A stretch of DNA of 64,000 nt, from NCBI RefSeq assembly GCF_900114975.1, contig NZ_FOUU01000008.1, positions 1 through 64,000 of the forward strand, given 5' to 3'. Source of the stretch: Thermodesulforhabdus norvegica. GTDB taxonomy: Bacteria; Desulfobacterota; Syntrophobacteria; Syntrophobacterales; Thermodesulforhabdaceae. Within the stretch, counting starts at the first letter, position 1, and each line of letters begins with the position of its first letter. The position numbers and the translations under genes were made by a program. This document shows positions 26,098 to 35,013 of this stretch, piece after piece. A model generated the notes under the pieces. That model saw only the letters and a list, made by a program, of their open reading frames with translations. It had not been told where the DNA came from and searched no databases.

Positions 26098-26493
26098 ATG
26101 AACGAGCATTTTTTGAAGGTGAAGGAATATGTTCTGGCCCTGGGTATGGAAATCGTTGACGAGCATCCAGATGAAGAGCTTCTGGTGGTAAGGGATGAAG
26201 AGCGTGGCATTTTTGATCTTATTATAGACTGTGAGGATCCTATTCTGGTTCTGGAACAGCTTATTATGCCCGTGCCGGAGAAAAACAGAGAGGACTTTTT
26301 CAAGAGATTACTCCAGATCAACCGTAATCTCATACACGGAGCCTTTGCCCTGGATGAGGAGGGAAGAAAGGTATTGTTCAGGGACACATTGCAGTTGAAA
26401 AGCCTGGATTTTAATGAACTGGAAGGCTCCATAATGGCACTTGAATTGGCTCTCGTGGAATACGGTGACGAATTAAAAGCCTTCATGGATTAG
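26098..26493 (+). CDS. YbjN-like small acidic protein
   Basis: A cytosolic 131-residue acidic protein with the secondary-structure pattern of YbjN/type III-chaperone-like domains: an N-terminal helix (HFLKVKEYVLALGMEIVDEHP), a strand pair (ELLVVRDEERGIFDLIID), a helix pair around FFKRLLQINRNLIHGAFAL and a final helix (EGSIMALELALVEYG). Such proteins often act as small chaperones or regulators. It has a clean GGAGG Shine-Dalgarno and is placed directly before the K+ channel and pspA. The family match is by eye and moderate. Confidence 0.7.
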   Translation: MNEHFLKVKEYVLALGMEIVDEHPDEELLVVRDEERGIFDLIIDCEDPILVLEQLIMPVPEKNREDFFKRLLQINRNLIHGAFALDEEGRKVLFRDTLQLKSLDFNELEGSIMALELALVEYGDELKAFMD

Positions 26494-26503
26494 CGGTTCC
26501 TAT

Positions 26504-27529
26504 ATGAACGCCGTCCTCTATCTCATAAGACGCTTCTGGGATTATGTTAGGCGCGAGAGATTGCACAGGGTTTTTCTCGTCGCTTTCCTCATGATAGTTA
26601 TTTCGGGCCTTCTTTTTGCCGTTGTTGAGCGTAGAAGCAGCCTTTTGGATGCGATATGGTGGGCCGTTGTTACCGTTACCACGGTGGGCTACGGTGACAT
26701 AACGCCCGTGACCAGGGCGGGAAGGATAATAGCTATAGTTATTATGTTCTTCGGGATAGGCCTTGTGGGCATTCTTACGGCAACCCTCGCAGGATTTTTT
26801 ATAGAAGACCGGGAGCAAAAAAAACGGGGAGTACAGGTGGTGAATACGGCCGGACACTTTATCATTTGTGGATGGAGCTACCGGGGGTATGCCGTTTATT
26901 CTGAGTTGAGGAGCGATGTTAAGACCAGAAATATCCCTATTGTGCTAATTGCAGAATTGACGGAATCTCCCGTTATAGATGATCCTGACTTCCTCTTTGT
27001 TCACGGCGATGTCAACGAAGATACCTTAGCCAGAGCAAGGGCCGGTGATGCCGAAGCGGTCATCGTTCTGTCGGAAGATCGGCTGGAACCCTATACCAGA
27101 GACGCCAAGGCGATACTTACGGTTTTAACCATCAAGACACTTTACCCGAAGGTTTATGTTTGCGTTGAGATTGTTGACGGTAAAAATGCAGAACATTGCA
27201 AGAGAGCCGGAGCAGATGAGATTGTGGTCTCGGGTGAATTGGGAACCAATTTACTCGTGCAGGCCGCATTGGATCACGGAGTGACGGAACTTGTCAGTGA
27301 GCTCGTTAGCAACAGGTACGGTAATGAACTATACATGATACCTGTTAGGGCCGATATGGCAGGAAAAACATTTTTTGAAGTTATGGTGTCATTGAAAAAA
27401 GAAAATAATGTGTTATGTGTGGGAGTGAAAATGGAGGATGGGAGGTTTGTTTCCAATCCTTCTAATGAATATGTACTGAAGACCGGAGATCGTCTGGCCG
27501 TTATTGCAGGCCAGCGGCCGGTTTTATAG
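26504..27529 (+). CDS. MthK-like potassium channel with RCK domains
   Basis: Inner-membrane K+ channel subunit of 341 residues: TM1 (~22-42), pore helix and selectivity filter TVGYGD (60-65), TM2 (~72-98), a cytosolic RCK-N domain (~115-240) and RCK-C/TrkA-C (~250-340). The first nucleotide-binding glycine strand reads FIICGWSYRG, the same GWS variant found in MthK, rather than GxGxxG. The channel therefore may respond to Ca2+ or another ligand and not NAD(H); this is inference from the family. It starts 10 bases after the YbjN-like gene and is followed after 18 bases by pspA. Confidence 0.92.
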   Translation: MNAVLYLIRRFWDYVRRERLHRVFLVAFLMIVISGLLFAVVERRSSLLDAIWWAVVTVTTVGYGDITPVTRAGRIIAIVIMFFGIGLVGILTATLAGFFIEDREQKKRGVQVVNTAGHFIICGWSYRGYAVYSELRSDVKTRNIPIVLIAELTESPVIDDPDFLFVHGDVNEDTLARARAGDAEAVIVLSEDRLEPYTRDAKAILTVLTIKTLYPKVYVCVEIVDGKNAEHCKRAGADEIVVSGELGTNLLVQAALDHGVTELVSELVSNRYGNELYMIPVRADMAGKTFFEVMVSLKKENNVLCVGVKMEDGRFVSNPSNEYVLKTGDRLAVIAGQRPVL

Positions 27530-27547
27530 AAATCAGGGGAGGACGGT

Positions 27548-28252
27548 ATGGCCGGCATATTGAAAAGATTGTTTAAAGTGGGACAGGCAGAGATGCATTC
27601 CGTTGTAGATAAATTAGAAGACCCCATTAAGCTTACCGAGCAGGGTATAAGGGATCTGAAAAAGGACCTTTCTGCAGCCCTTACGAGCCTTGCAGAAGTG
27701 AAGGCTCTGGCGATACGCCTTAAAAAACAAATGGAAGATGCGAAGGCCGCCGCAAAAGACTACGAAAGAAAAGCCCTTATGCTCCTTGAAAAGGCGAAAA
27801 AAGGAGAGCTGGAAGTGTCTGAGGCCGAAAGGCTTGCAATGGAGGCACTTACCAGAAAGCAGGAATGCGAAAGCAGAGCGGCTCAGCTTGCAGCCGATTA
27901 TGAGGCTCAGAACAATATGGCGACTCAACTTCAGGCGAAGGTCGAACACCTTAAAAGAGAAATTACCAAGTACGAAAACGAACTGATAACCCTTAAGGCC
28001 AGGGCGAAAACCGCCCAGTCAATGAGAAAGATAAATCAACAACTCGCAAAGATTGATTCTTCGGGCACCCTTGCAATGCTGGAACGCATGAAGCAGAAGG
28101 TTCAGGAAGAAGAGTCTCTGGCTGAAGCGTACGGTAGGATTGCTTCCGAGACAGCTTCCGTTGATGATAAGATTGATCAGGCACTTGCAACTCCTTCTTC
28201 CGCCGGTGCCGTGACGGAGCTGGAAGAGCTGAAAAAACGGCTGGGTATGTAA
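27548..28252 (+). CDS. pspA: PspA/IM30-family membrane-stress protein
   Basis: Peripheral inner-membrane ESCRT-III-like coiled-coil protein of 234 residues. It starts with the amphipathic helix MAGILKRLFKVGQAEMHSVVDKLEDP and continues as long helices, with the conserved EDPIKLTEQGIRDLKKDL region. The family oligomerises on stressed membranes and limits proton leak. No PspF or PspBC is nearby. Lying after a K+ channel suggests a membrane-potential theme. A Shine-Dalgarno AGGGGAGG precedes the ATG. A terminator follows at 28284. Confidence 0.93.
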   Translation: MAGILKRLFKVGQAEMHSVVDKLEDPIKLTEQGIRDLKKDLSAALTSLAEVKALAIRLKKQMEDAKAAAKDYERKALMLLEKAKKGELEVSEAERLAMEALTRKQECESRAAQLAADYEAQNNMATQLQAKVEHLKREITKYENELITLKARAKTAQSMRKINQQLAKIDSSGTLAMLERMKQKVQEEESLAEAYGRIASETASVDDKIDQALATPSSAGAVTELEELKKRLGM

Positions 28253-28283
28253 ATCTTTCCGGTGTTGCCGTTAAGGAACTTGC

Positions 28284-28315
28284 AAACGTGACGCCTCGAG
28301 GTGTCACGTTTTTTC
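28284..28315 (+). terminator. Rho-independent terminator after pspA
   Basis: AAACGTGACGCC-TCGA-GGTGTCACGTTT forms a near-perfect stem of about 12 bp (one G-T pair) followed by Ts. It lies only 19 bases before the chosen era start, so it ends the operon that begins upstream; era must have another promoter or depend on read-through. Confidence 0.85.
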
Positions 28316-28333
28316 ATGGCTGCAGGAGTGGAT

Positions 28334-29251
28334 ATGACGGAAGGATTCAGGTCCGGATATGTTGCAATTCTGGGTGCTCCGAATGTCGGGAAGTCAACCC
28401 TTCTTAATCAGATCCTCAAAGAGAAAATTTCCATTACCTGTCCGAAACCGCAGACGACCAGGAACCGTATTGCAGGAATATACAACACCGATGCCTGCCA
28501 GATCGTTTTTGTGGATACTCCCGGCATCCATCAGGCCAGAGATATGTTCAACAAAATACTGGTCGATACGGCCATATCCACTCTCCAGGATGTGGATGCC
28601 GTCTGTTTCATGATCGAAGCAACGGAGGAGCCGAAGGAGATAGACCTTTTTGTTCTTGATCAGATAGCTTCGGTTTCTACCCCGATGTTTCTGGTTATAA
28701 ACAAGATAGATCTTATGAAGAATAAGGCTCTTTTGTTACCCCTGATGGATTATTACAGCAGGAAGCACACCTTTGAAGCCATTGTGCCCGTATCTGCACT
28801 CCTTGGAGATGGTGTTCAGGATTTGCTGGACGAAATAAAACGGGTTCTTCCGGAGGGGCCGAAATTTTTTCCCGAGGACTACATCACCGATCTGCCGGAG
28901 CGCTTTATAGTTGCCGAGTTTATAAGAGAGAAGGTATTTCACCTCACCCGTGAGGAAGTGCCCTATTCCGTTGCGGTGACTGTGGAAAGCTTTCGCGAAG
29001 ACCCCGATCGTAAACGCATTGACATAGAAGCCACGATACATGTTGAAAGAGAGTCTCAAAAGGGAATCATAATAGGAAAGGGCGGAAGAATGCTCAAGGA
29101 GATCGGCCGTCTGGCCCGGGAGGACATAGAACGTTTTCTTGGTTGCCATGTCTATTTGAGTCTTTTCGTAAGGGTTCAGGAGAAATGGCGCCGGGATATC
29201 AGGGTCCTCAGTGAGTTCGGATTCAGACCTCCAAGGAAGAAGAAAAGGTGA
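28334..29251 (+). CDS. era: GTPase Era
   Basis: Essential GTPase of 30S ribosome assembly that binds the 3' end of 16S rRNA. The product is ~305 residues: G1 GAPNVGKS (14-21), G2 with TTR, G3 DTPGIHQ (~62), G4 NKID (~125), and a C-terminal KH domain with IIIGKGGRMLKEIG (~240). The start at 28334 is chosen because AGGAG lies 6 bases upstream and the ORF further upstream runs through the terminator hairpin. The stop overlaps the GTG start of the flippase gene by 4 bases. Confidence 0.96.
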   Translation: MTEGFRSGYVAILGAPNVGKSTLLNQILKEKISITCPKPQTTRNRIAGIYNTDACQIVFVDTPGIHQARDMFNKILVDTAISTLQDVDAVCFMIEATEEPKEIDLFVLDQIASVSTPMFLVINKIDLMKNKALLLPLMDYYSRKHTFEAIVPVSALLGDGVQDLLDEIKRVLPEGPKFFPEDYITDLPERFIVAEFIREKVFHLTREEVPYSVAVTVESFREDPDRKRIDIEATIHVERESQKGIIIGKGGRMLKEIGRLAREDIERFLGCHVYLSLFVRVQEKWRRDIRVLSEFGFRPPRKKKR

Positions 29252-30693
29252 GATCAGCCCTTCAAACCGGTGATCTTTTCAATTTTATCTTTTCTTTGTC
29301 GGCGCAATCCATAGGCCGGGCCGTATCTATCGGGTCAAACATTGTTGTCTTCCTTCTCGTAGCAAGAATCCTGGGAGCCGACACGCTCGGACAATTTGCA
29401 TACTTCGTCACCTACGCTTCTCTTCTGGCAACCCTGGTGGATTTCGGAACGGGTGAGACTGCCGCTAAGGATCTGGCAAGTCTTCCCGAGGAACTGCGCC
29501 CGGCCTACTGGGGTAACTTCCTGTCTCTAAGGGTAGTACTATCCATCCTCGGTGTTGTCATCGGCATCTTTCTCGGCGGACTGTTACGCCAGGACATCCG
29601 GAGAGAGCTCATTGTTGCCAGTCTCAGCGTTCCTTTCGTGGCTTCCAGGATATTTGATCCACTTTATCAAATATTTGGCAGACCGTGGTATTCCAGCATC
29701 GCATCTGGGGCTTTTGGTTTATTCTATCTGGGAGCCTCGGGTTTTGTATTTTCCCTCAAGAAGCCGGGCACATTCGAACTCGCGATGGCATTTCTAACGG
29801 CTCATGTTCTGTACGCCCTGGTGGCCTCTTTGCTGGCCCTGAACTTGCTGAAACCCCGATTTTCACTCAACCGGGTTTTGCTTAAGAAAAACCTCCGTAT
29901 TGCGGTACCTCTCGGTATTTCTTCCATCTTTACCATGATTAACAGCCGAGCCGATACTTTTATGCTTGCCTGGCTTAAAGGCGACAGAGATGTGGGGCTC
30001 TACAATGCGGCCTACAAGCTCGTTGACATAGCGGCAACTGTTGTTATCGTTTGCACCACCCCGGCGCTGCCCATTGTATCCAGGGTTGCTTCCGAAAATT
30101 CCCGGAAATTTGCAGGGCTTTCCCGAAAGATTTTCTCGTTGATGCTAATATTCCTCGGACCTTTTGCATTGCTTACGCCGCTTTTTTCCGATCCTTTGAT
30201 GAGATGGCTCTACGGTGATGAGTTCGCTCCTGCTGCAACGGCACTTAACATACTTGCCTGGGTATGTCTGCTTGTTTGCTTTTCCGTGGTTTCCAGCATG
30301 CTCTGTCTTACCCTGGACCTCGTCCACTTTGCCTGGTGGAGCTCGGCCCTTGCGGCACTTCTGAACATCTTCCTGAATTATCACTGGATTCCCGAGTACG
30401 GCATTATCGGATCTTCCTGGGCTACTCTGCTATGCGAAATTCTTCTTCTGGGCATTACTGTCGGATACCTGTCTGAAAAAGAAAGGGGAACTGTTCCCTG
30501 GAGTTTTTTCGCTCTGTACACGCCCGCAATGGGTTTATCCTGGCTTATAATCTATAAATTACTTCACTTTCCGGAAAGAATGACTATATTGACTGTGGCC
30601 TTAAAAAGTGGCCTTTGTTATTTTGCACTTGTGGGTGTGGGTTTTCTGTGCAGGCGTCTTGTAAGTGCAGAAGGAGAAAAACAAAAGATCTGA
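29248..30693 (+). CDS. Polysaccharide flippase of the MOP superfamily
   Basis: Inner-membrane protein of 481 residues with about 12-14 hydrophobic helices and the PST/Wzx-type start (FIFSLSAQSIGRAVSIGSNIVVFLLVARILGADTLG). It is expected to flip lipid-linked oligosaccharides for O-antigen, capsule or exopolysaccharide. There is no glycosyltransferase cluster around it, so the substrate is open. Translation starts at GTG 29248 overlapping the era stop. Confidence 0.88.
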   Translation: MRSALQTGDLFNFIFSLSAQSIGRAVSIGSNIVVFLLVARILGADTLGQFAYFVTYASLLATLVDFGTGETAAKDLASLPEELRPAYWGNFLSLRVVLSILGVVIGIFLGGLLRQDIRRELIVASLSVPFVASRIFDPLYQIFGRPWYSSIASGAFGLFYLGASGFVFSLKKPGTFELAMAFLTAHVLYALVASLLALNLLKPRFSLNRVLLKKNLRIAVPLGISSIFTMINSRADTFMLAWLKGDRDVGLYNAAYKLVDIAATVVIVCTTPALPIVSRVASENSRKFAGLSRKIFSLMLIFLGPFALLTPLFSDPLMRWLYGDEFAPAATALNILAWVCLLVCFSVVSSMLCLTLDLVHFAWWSSALAALLNIFLNYHWIPEYGIIGSSWATLLCEILLLGITVGYLSEKERGTVPWSFFALYTPAMGLSWLIIYKLLHFPERMTILTVALKSGLCYFALVGVGFLCRRLVSAEGEKQKI

Positions 30694-30733
30694 GTCTGAT
30701 TTTGCGAGATCTTTGAAATGAACCTGAGGTGCC

Positions 30734-31702
30734 ATGAGGTATTTTAAGTGGTTTATTGGGGTGAGCGTTGTTATTCTCGTTGCAGTGGGATGTGGTTTTG
30801 CCTTTGAGGGGGATGGCAGCGTCCGTGTTAAACCGGGGGAAAGGGTTCTGTTAAGTCCCCTGTTGAGTACGGCATTTGAAAACGCAATTTTTGTTTCCTC
30901 CAATGACAGGCTGGATGGGCCCGATTTACGGTCTCTTTTTCACCCCTCCGTTGATTACTGGGTTGAGAGGTTTTCCAGAGGTCGGTGGAGATATTCTCTC
31001 GAAGAGGCGCTTCGAAACCTGTGGATTTATGAAGGTACCATGCGCCGCATTTTTAGAAGGGCGGGAGTGCCTGAAGAATTGATATTCCTTTGCCTCGTGG
31101 AGAGCCACGGCAGGATTTTAAGTCTGTCACCTCACGGGGCTGCAGGGCTATGGCAAATCATGCCCTCTACGGCGCGATATCTGGGGCTTAGAGTGAATAA
31201 CGTTGTGGATGAGCGCTATGACCCCGTCAAGTCCACCTGGGCGGTGGCCAGGTACCTGAAAAAACTTTACGAAAAGTTCGGAAGGTGGGATCTTGTGTTT
31301 GCCGCTTATAACTACGGCGAGTACGGGGTTGAAGAGAAGATCAGGCGCTACGGGGTAAAGGATTTTTTCAGGCTGGTGGAGCTGAGATGTTTTCCCCGCG
31401 AAACCCGTACGTATGTTCCAAAGGTGTTTGCTACAATTCGAATGGGCAGATCTTTGCTCTACGCGCAGTACATGGATAAGGAAAGGCTGACCGTTCGTGC
31501 CGTTGAAGTCCTGAGGGTGACCAGGCCCGTTTCTTTGATGGAGCTTTCCGAGATCCTGGGAATGCCCCTGTCGGTTCTTATGAGGTTGAACCCTGCCGTC
31601 AGGAACCCTTATGTAAATCTGCCCGGTGGATTTCTTTTACACGTTCCCATAGGGCTTAGAGACCTCGCGGTGCGGGCTCTGTGGGGAAGCAGGGTCATGT
31701 GA
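30734..31702 (+). CDS. Lytic transglycosylase (SLT domain) with LysM-like tail
   Basis: Exported murein lytic transglycosylase of 322 residues. A hydrophobic N-terminus (1-~24) includes a possible lipobox at Cys20. The SLT domain (~100-220) carries the catalytic Glu123 in LCLVESHG and the family motifs GAAGLWQIMPSTAR and AAYNYGEYGVE. The last ~50 residues (VTRPVSLMELSEILGMPLSVLMRLNPAV) resemble a LysM repeat for peptidoglycan binding, as in MltD. It would cleave glycan strands to 1,6-anhydro-muropeptides in the periplasm. Confidence 0.92.
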   Translation: MRYFKWFIGVSVVILVAVGCGFAFEGDGSVRVKPGERVLLSPLLSTAFENAIFVSSNDRLDGPDLRSLFHPSVDYWVERFSRGRWRYSLEEALRNLWIYEGTMRRIFRRAGVPEELIFLCLVESHGRILSLSPHGAAGLWQIMPSTARYLGLRVNNVVDERYDPVKSTWAVARYLKKLYEKFGRWDLVFAAYNYGEYGVEEKIRRYGVKDFFRLVELRCFPRETRTYVPKVFATIRMGRSLLYAQYMDKERLTVRAVEVLRVTRPVSLMELSEILGMPLSVLMRLNPAVRNPYVNLPGGFLLHVPIGLRDLAVRALWGSRVM

Positions 31703-31739
31703 AGAGGTGAATCCAGGGTAGAGGGGAAGGTGGTCATAT

Positions 31740-31928
31740 ATGAGTATCCGAAATCTTGCGCAGGACCTTTATAGAGCACAGAGGGAAGTAGAAGAACTGG
31801 AGAAAAAGCTTGCGGAATTTTCCGGTAAGGAATCGGAAAGATTACTTCTTGAAGCCAGACTGCAGGAAGCCAGAGCGGAAAGGGATAAGCTCAAAAAGCT
31901 GTTGGAAGATGCAAAGAGAGGATCTTGA
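31740..31928 (+). CDS. Small coiled-coil protein, 62 aa
   Basis: Unrecognised. 62 residues almost wholly of heptad character (YRAQREVEELEKKLAEF... LLLEARLQEARAERDKLKKLL), strongly charged, with no membrane segment. GGGAAGGTGG precedes the ATG. Function unknown; it is followed by another small coiled-coil gene. Confidence 0.65.
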   Translation: MSIRNLAQDLYRAQREVEELEKKLAEFSGKESERLLLEARLQEARAERDKLKKLLEDAKRGS

Positions 31929-32009
31929 AAACCGGCCGGTTATTACTGCCTGCACTGACGCCGGCTCCTGCTCCCTTCGGTTGTATCTTTGGAAATAGGG
32001 TGTAAGATC

Positions 32010-32300
32010 ATGAAAGATAATAAGATGGAAGCCTCTAAAGAGTGTTTTGTCTGTAGAGCCCGGAGTGGGGTGGTTTTTACTCCTAGAGAGGAAGAGGTTC
32101 TGGAGGCAATCCGGGGATTGACTTTGAGGTTCAGGATATTGAAAAGGCGTCTGAAGGAACTTAAGGCCTCGGGCAAGAATCCCGATGAGGTTGCTCAACT
32201 GGAGGAGGAACTGGAGGCTTTGAGAAAAGAAAGACAAAATCTCGAACGGGAACGGATTGAAGCGGCCAGGGAAAGGATGAGGATTCTTGGACATGAGTAA
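32010..32300 (+). CDS. Small protein with CxxC knuckle and coiled coil, 96 aa
   Basis: Unrecognised. The N-terminus has a CFVC pair (ECFVCRARSG), then VVFTPREEEVLEAI, and the C-terminal two thirds form a charged coiled coil (LRFRILKRRLKELKASG and EELEALRKERQNLERE). The ATG at 32010 is preferred over an upstream in-frame TTG at 31989. It could be a small regulator; nothing more can be said. Confidence 0.6.
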   Translation: MKDNKMEASKECFVCRARSGVVFTPREEEVLEAIRGLTLRFRILKRRLKELKASGKNPDEVAQLEEELEALRKERQNLERERIEAARERMRILGHE

Positions 32301-32350
32301 TTTCAGGCAGTTAGATTATGTAAAGAGAGCACAAAATTTTTGCTTCAGCT

Positions 32351-32368
32351 TTGTGAAATACATCATTT
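32351..32368 (+). promoter_or_regulatory. Possible Rex/HcpR-type half-site upstream of aprB
   Basis: TTGTGAAATACATCATTT. The left half matches the TTGTGA half-site of the Rex/HcpR (CRP-like) motif TTGTGA-N6-TCACAA; the right half is degenerate. It ends 5 bases before the -35 box of the aprBA promoter. In Desulfovibrio, Rex and HcpR regulate sulfate-reduction genes, so the link is plausible but weak here. Confidence 0.35.
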
Positions 32369-32373
32369 TTTCC

Positions 32374-32401
32374 TTGACACTCCGGCCTTCCACCGTATAA
32401 T
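32374..32401 (+). promoter_or_regulatory. Strong sigma70 promoter of aprBA
   Basis: TTGACA (32374-32379), 16-base spacer, TATAAT (32396-32401). Both boxes are perfect consensus. It lies 114 bases before the aprB ATG, so the leader is about 105 bases. This fits the high expression known for APS reductase. Confidence 0.85.
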
Positions 32402-32514
32402 GACTTTGAAAAAAAATGCACAAATTTATAAGGCGTCTATATTAGTGCGCCCTTCCGGTGGAAGGGCTTGTGAGGGCAGGTATAAGTGGTGTTAACCATT
32501 CAGGAGGTGGAAGA

Positions 32515-32961
32515 ATGCCGAGTTATGTGATTCTGGAGAAATGTGATGGTTGCAAGGGGCAGGATAAGACGGCCTGTATGTACATCTGCCCTAATGATTT
32601 GATGGTTCTCGATAAGGAAAGGATGAAGGCTTACAATCGTGAGCCTGAGCTGTGCTGGGAATGCTATAACTGTGTGAAAATTTGCCCACAGCAGGCTGTT
32701 GACATCCGTAGCTATGCCGACTTTGTGCCTCTGGGAGCATCTGTTGTTCCGCTTCGGGGTTCTCAGGACATTATGTGGACCATCAAATTCAGAAATGGTG
32801 AAGTTAAGCGCTTCAAGTTCCCCATTCGTACGACCCCTGAAGGACAGGCACAGCCCTGGCCGGATGAATGGCCGACGGGGACCGACGACATCAAGAGCCC
32901 GCTCCTCTGCACCGAGCCGGGTTCGACACTGGCCAGCGAACTGCCGACGCTGAAAAAGTAA
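32515..32961 (+). CDS. aprB: APS reductase subunit beta (AprB)
   Basis: Ferredoxin-like electron-transfer subunit of dissimilatory adenylylsulfate reductase, 148 residues, cytosolic. Two [4Fe-4S] clusters are bound by CDGCKGQDKTACMYICP and CWECYNCVKICP; the long insert in the first motif is characteristic of AprB. The C-terminal tail (~105-148, WTIKFRNGEVKRFKFPIRT...) wraps around AprA in the known structures. The start at 32515 is set by AGGAGGTGG 5 bases upstream; an in-frame start at 32458 would overlap that site. Confidence 0.97.
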   Translation: MPSYVILEKCDGCKGQDKTACMYICPNDLMVLDKERMKAYNREPELCWECYNCVKICPQQAVDIRSYADFVPLGASVVPLRGSQDIMWTIKFRNGEVKRFKFPIRTTPEGQAQPWPDEWPTGTDDIKSPLLCTEPGSTLASELPTLKK

Positions 32962-32991
32962 GAACCGGTAACACCTTAAGGAGGTGGAGAT

Positions 32992-34899
32992 ATGCAGCCT
33001 TTTGAAACCGTAGTTGTTGATACCGATCTTTTGATCCTGGGCGGCGGAATGTCCGCTTGTGGAGCCACTTTTGAGGCTTCTTATTGGGCCAAGAAGCATG
33101 GATTGAAGGTAACGGTTGTCGATAAGGCCGCCATGGATCGTTCCGGTGCCGTAGCTATGGGTCTTTCGGCCATCAATGAATACATCGGCTACGGCAAGGG
33201 TCAGAATACCTGTGAAGATTATGTAAAGTACGTTCGTCAGGACCTCATGGGTATTTCCCGTGAAGACCTGGTTTACGACATTGCCCGCCATGTTGACTCC
33301 TCCGTTCATCTTTTCGAAAAGTGGGGACTTCCCATCTGGAAAGATGAGAAGGGTGAATACGTCCATGAGGGTCGCTGGCAGATCATGATCAACGGTGAGT
33401 CCTACAAGGTCATCGTTGCCGAAGCGGCCAAGAATGCGCTTGCTACCCTGGGTGAAAACGGTCAGCTCTTTGAGCGTGTATTTATTGTAGAACCGCTGAT
33501 GAACGGCGATACCTGTGTTGGTGCCGTTGGTTTCAGCGTTCGTGAACCCAAGTTCTACGTCTTCAAAGCCAAGGCAACGATCGTGTGCATGGGTGGTGCC
33601 GTCCATGTCTTCCGTCCTCGCTCGGTAGGTGAAGGTCTGGGTCGTGCCTGGTATCCGCCCTGGAACTGTGGTTCCTCCGCCTACTTCACCATCAGGGCCG
33701 GTGCCGAAATGACCTGTCAGGAAGTGCGCTTTATTCCCGTTCGTTTCAAGGACGGTTACGGTCCCGTCGGTGCCTGGTTCTTGCTGTTCAAGTCCCGTGC
33801 GACCAACGCGTTCGGCGGCGAGTACATGGTTGAAAGAGCCGAAGAGCTCAAGAAGTGGGCTCCCTACGGAACCGGTAAGCCCATCCCGGCCAACCTGCGT
33901 AACTGGCTCGGTATGGAAGACATCATGGAAGGTAAAGGTCCTATTTACATGAGGACCGAAGAGGCCATCGCCAACCTGGCTGCTGCTTACAAGGATGATC
34001 CCAAGGCCTTCAAGAAGAAGATGAAAGAGCTCGAAGCCGAGGCCTGGGAAGACTTCCTGGATATGACCATTACGCAGTCCTTCCTGTGGGCCGCTACCAA
34101 CGTGAAGCCCGAAGAGAAGCCTTCTGAAATTGCTGCTGCCGAGCCTTACTTCATCGGTTCTCACTCCGGTGCGTCCGGTGCATGGGTCTGCGGGCCTGAA
34201 GATCTGATGCCTGAAGAATACAAGGCTCAGTGGAAGGATATCGGGCTTTACAACCGCATGAGCACCGTAAAGGGCCTCTTCTGCGCCGGTGATGCTTCTG
34301 GAGCATCGAGCCATAAGTTCTCCTCGGGTTCTCATGCCGAAGGTCGTATCGCCGCCAAGGGTGCTATCGCTTACATTCTCGATCACAACCAGGCCCCCGA
34401 GGTCGATATGGCCAAGGTCGAGGAACTCAAGGAAAGGATTCTCAAACCGCTCCAGATCTTCGAACAGTACTCACCCATTTCCAGCGATCCGGAAATCAAC
34501 CCCAACTACATTATGCCCAAGATGTTCATGTTCCGTCTGCAGAAGATCATGGACGAGTATGCTGGCGGCGTAACGGCTCAGTTCACGACCAACAAACCCA
34601 TGCTTGAAAGGGCTCTGGAGTTGCTCCAGTTCCTGAAAGAAGACTCTGAAAAGCTTGCCGCACGCGATCTCCATGAACTCATGAGAGCCTGGGAGAATGT
34701 ACATCGTATGTGGATCGCCGAAAGCCATGTGCGTCACATCCTGTTCCGCGAAGAAACCCGTTGGCCCGGCTACTACTTCCGTGCCGACTTTCCGGATATG
34801 GATGAAGAAAACTGGAAGTGCTTCGTCAACTCCGTGTGGAATCCTCAGACCGGCGAGTGGACCCTGAAGAAGGTTCCCGTAGTGCATCTGCCCGTCTAA
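32992..34899 (+). CDS. aprA: APS reductase subunit alpha (AprA)
   Basis: FAD-binding catalytic subunit that reduces adenosine 5'-phosphosulfate to sulfite and AMP. The 635 residues have the N-terminal Rossmann motif LGGGMSACGATFEA (~14-27), the fumarate-reductase-type fold and the conserved sequence GAEMTCQEVRFIPVRFKDGYG near 240. A second FAD contact is GLFCAGDASGASSHKF (~427-442). Sequence and length are those of the bacterial sulfate-reducing type. It follows aprB after 30 bases with GGAGGTGG before the ATG and is followed by a strong terminator. Confidence 0.98.
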   Translation: MQPFETVVVDTDLLILGGGMSACGATFEASYWAKKHGLKVTVVDKAAMDRSGAVAMGLSAINEYIGYGKGQNTCEDYVKYVRQDLMGISREDLVYDIARHVDSSVHLFEKWGLPIWKDEKGEYVHEGRWQIMINGESYKVIVAEAAKNALATLGENGQLFERVFIVEPLMNGDTCVGAVGFSVREPKFYVFKAKATIVCMGGAVHVFRPRSVGEGLGRAWYPPWNCGSSAYFTIRAGAEMTCQEVRFIPVRFKDGYGPVGAWFLLFKSRATNAFGGEYMVERAEELKKWAPYGTGKPIPANLRNWLGMEDIMEGKGPIYMRTEEAIANLAAAYKDDPKAFKKKMKELEAEAWEDFLDMTITQSFLWAATNVKPEEKPSEIAAAEPYFIGSHSGASGAWVCGPEDLMPEEYKAQWKDIGLYNRMSTVKGLFCAGDASGASSHKFSSGSHAEGRIAAKGAIAYILDHNQAPEVDMAKVEELKERILKPLQIFEQYSPISSDPEINPNYIMPKMFMFRLQKIMDEYAGGVTAQFTTNKPMLERALELLQFLKEDSEKLAARDLHELMRAWENVHRMWIAESHVRHILFREETRWPGYYFRADFPDMDEENWKCFVNSVWNPQTGEWTLKKVPVVHLPV

Positions 34900-34930
34900 C
34901 GAAGTCATGATGTAAACTGTAGGCTATAGG

Positions 34931-34957
34931 CCCCGCCCTTTAAGGGCGGGGTTTTTT
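34931..34957 (+). terminator. Rho-independent terminator after aprA
   Basis: CCCCGCCC-TTTAA-GGGCGGGG followed by TTTTTT: an 8-bp all-GC stem and a clean T tract, 31 bases after the aprA stop. It separates aprBA from the qmo transcript. Confidence 0.95.
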
Positions 34958-35013
34958 GTTTGTGGTGTTTGCTCTACGTGAGGAAATATGCTATGGGAAT
35001 GCGATCTCTTTTT

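Noticed and set aside
32500-34386. A 628-codon open frame antisense to aprA and aprB
   Set aside because: It lies exactly opposite well-conserved apr genes and its translation shows no family; long antisense frames arise from the codon bias of aprA.
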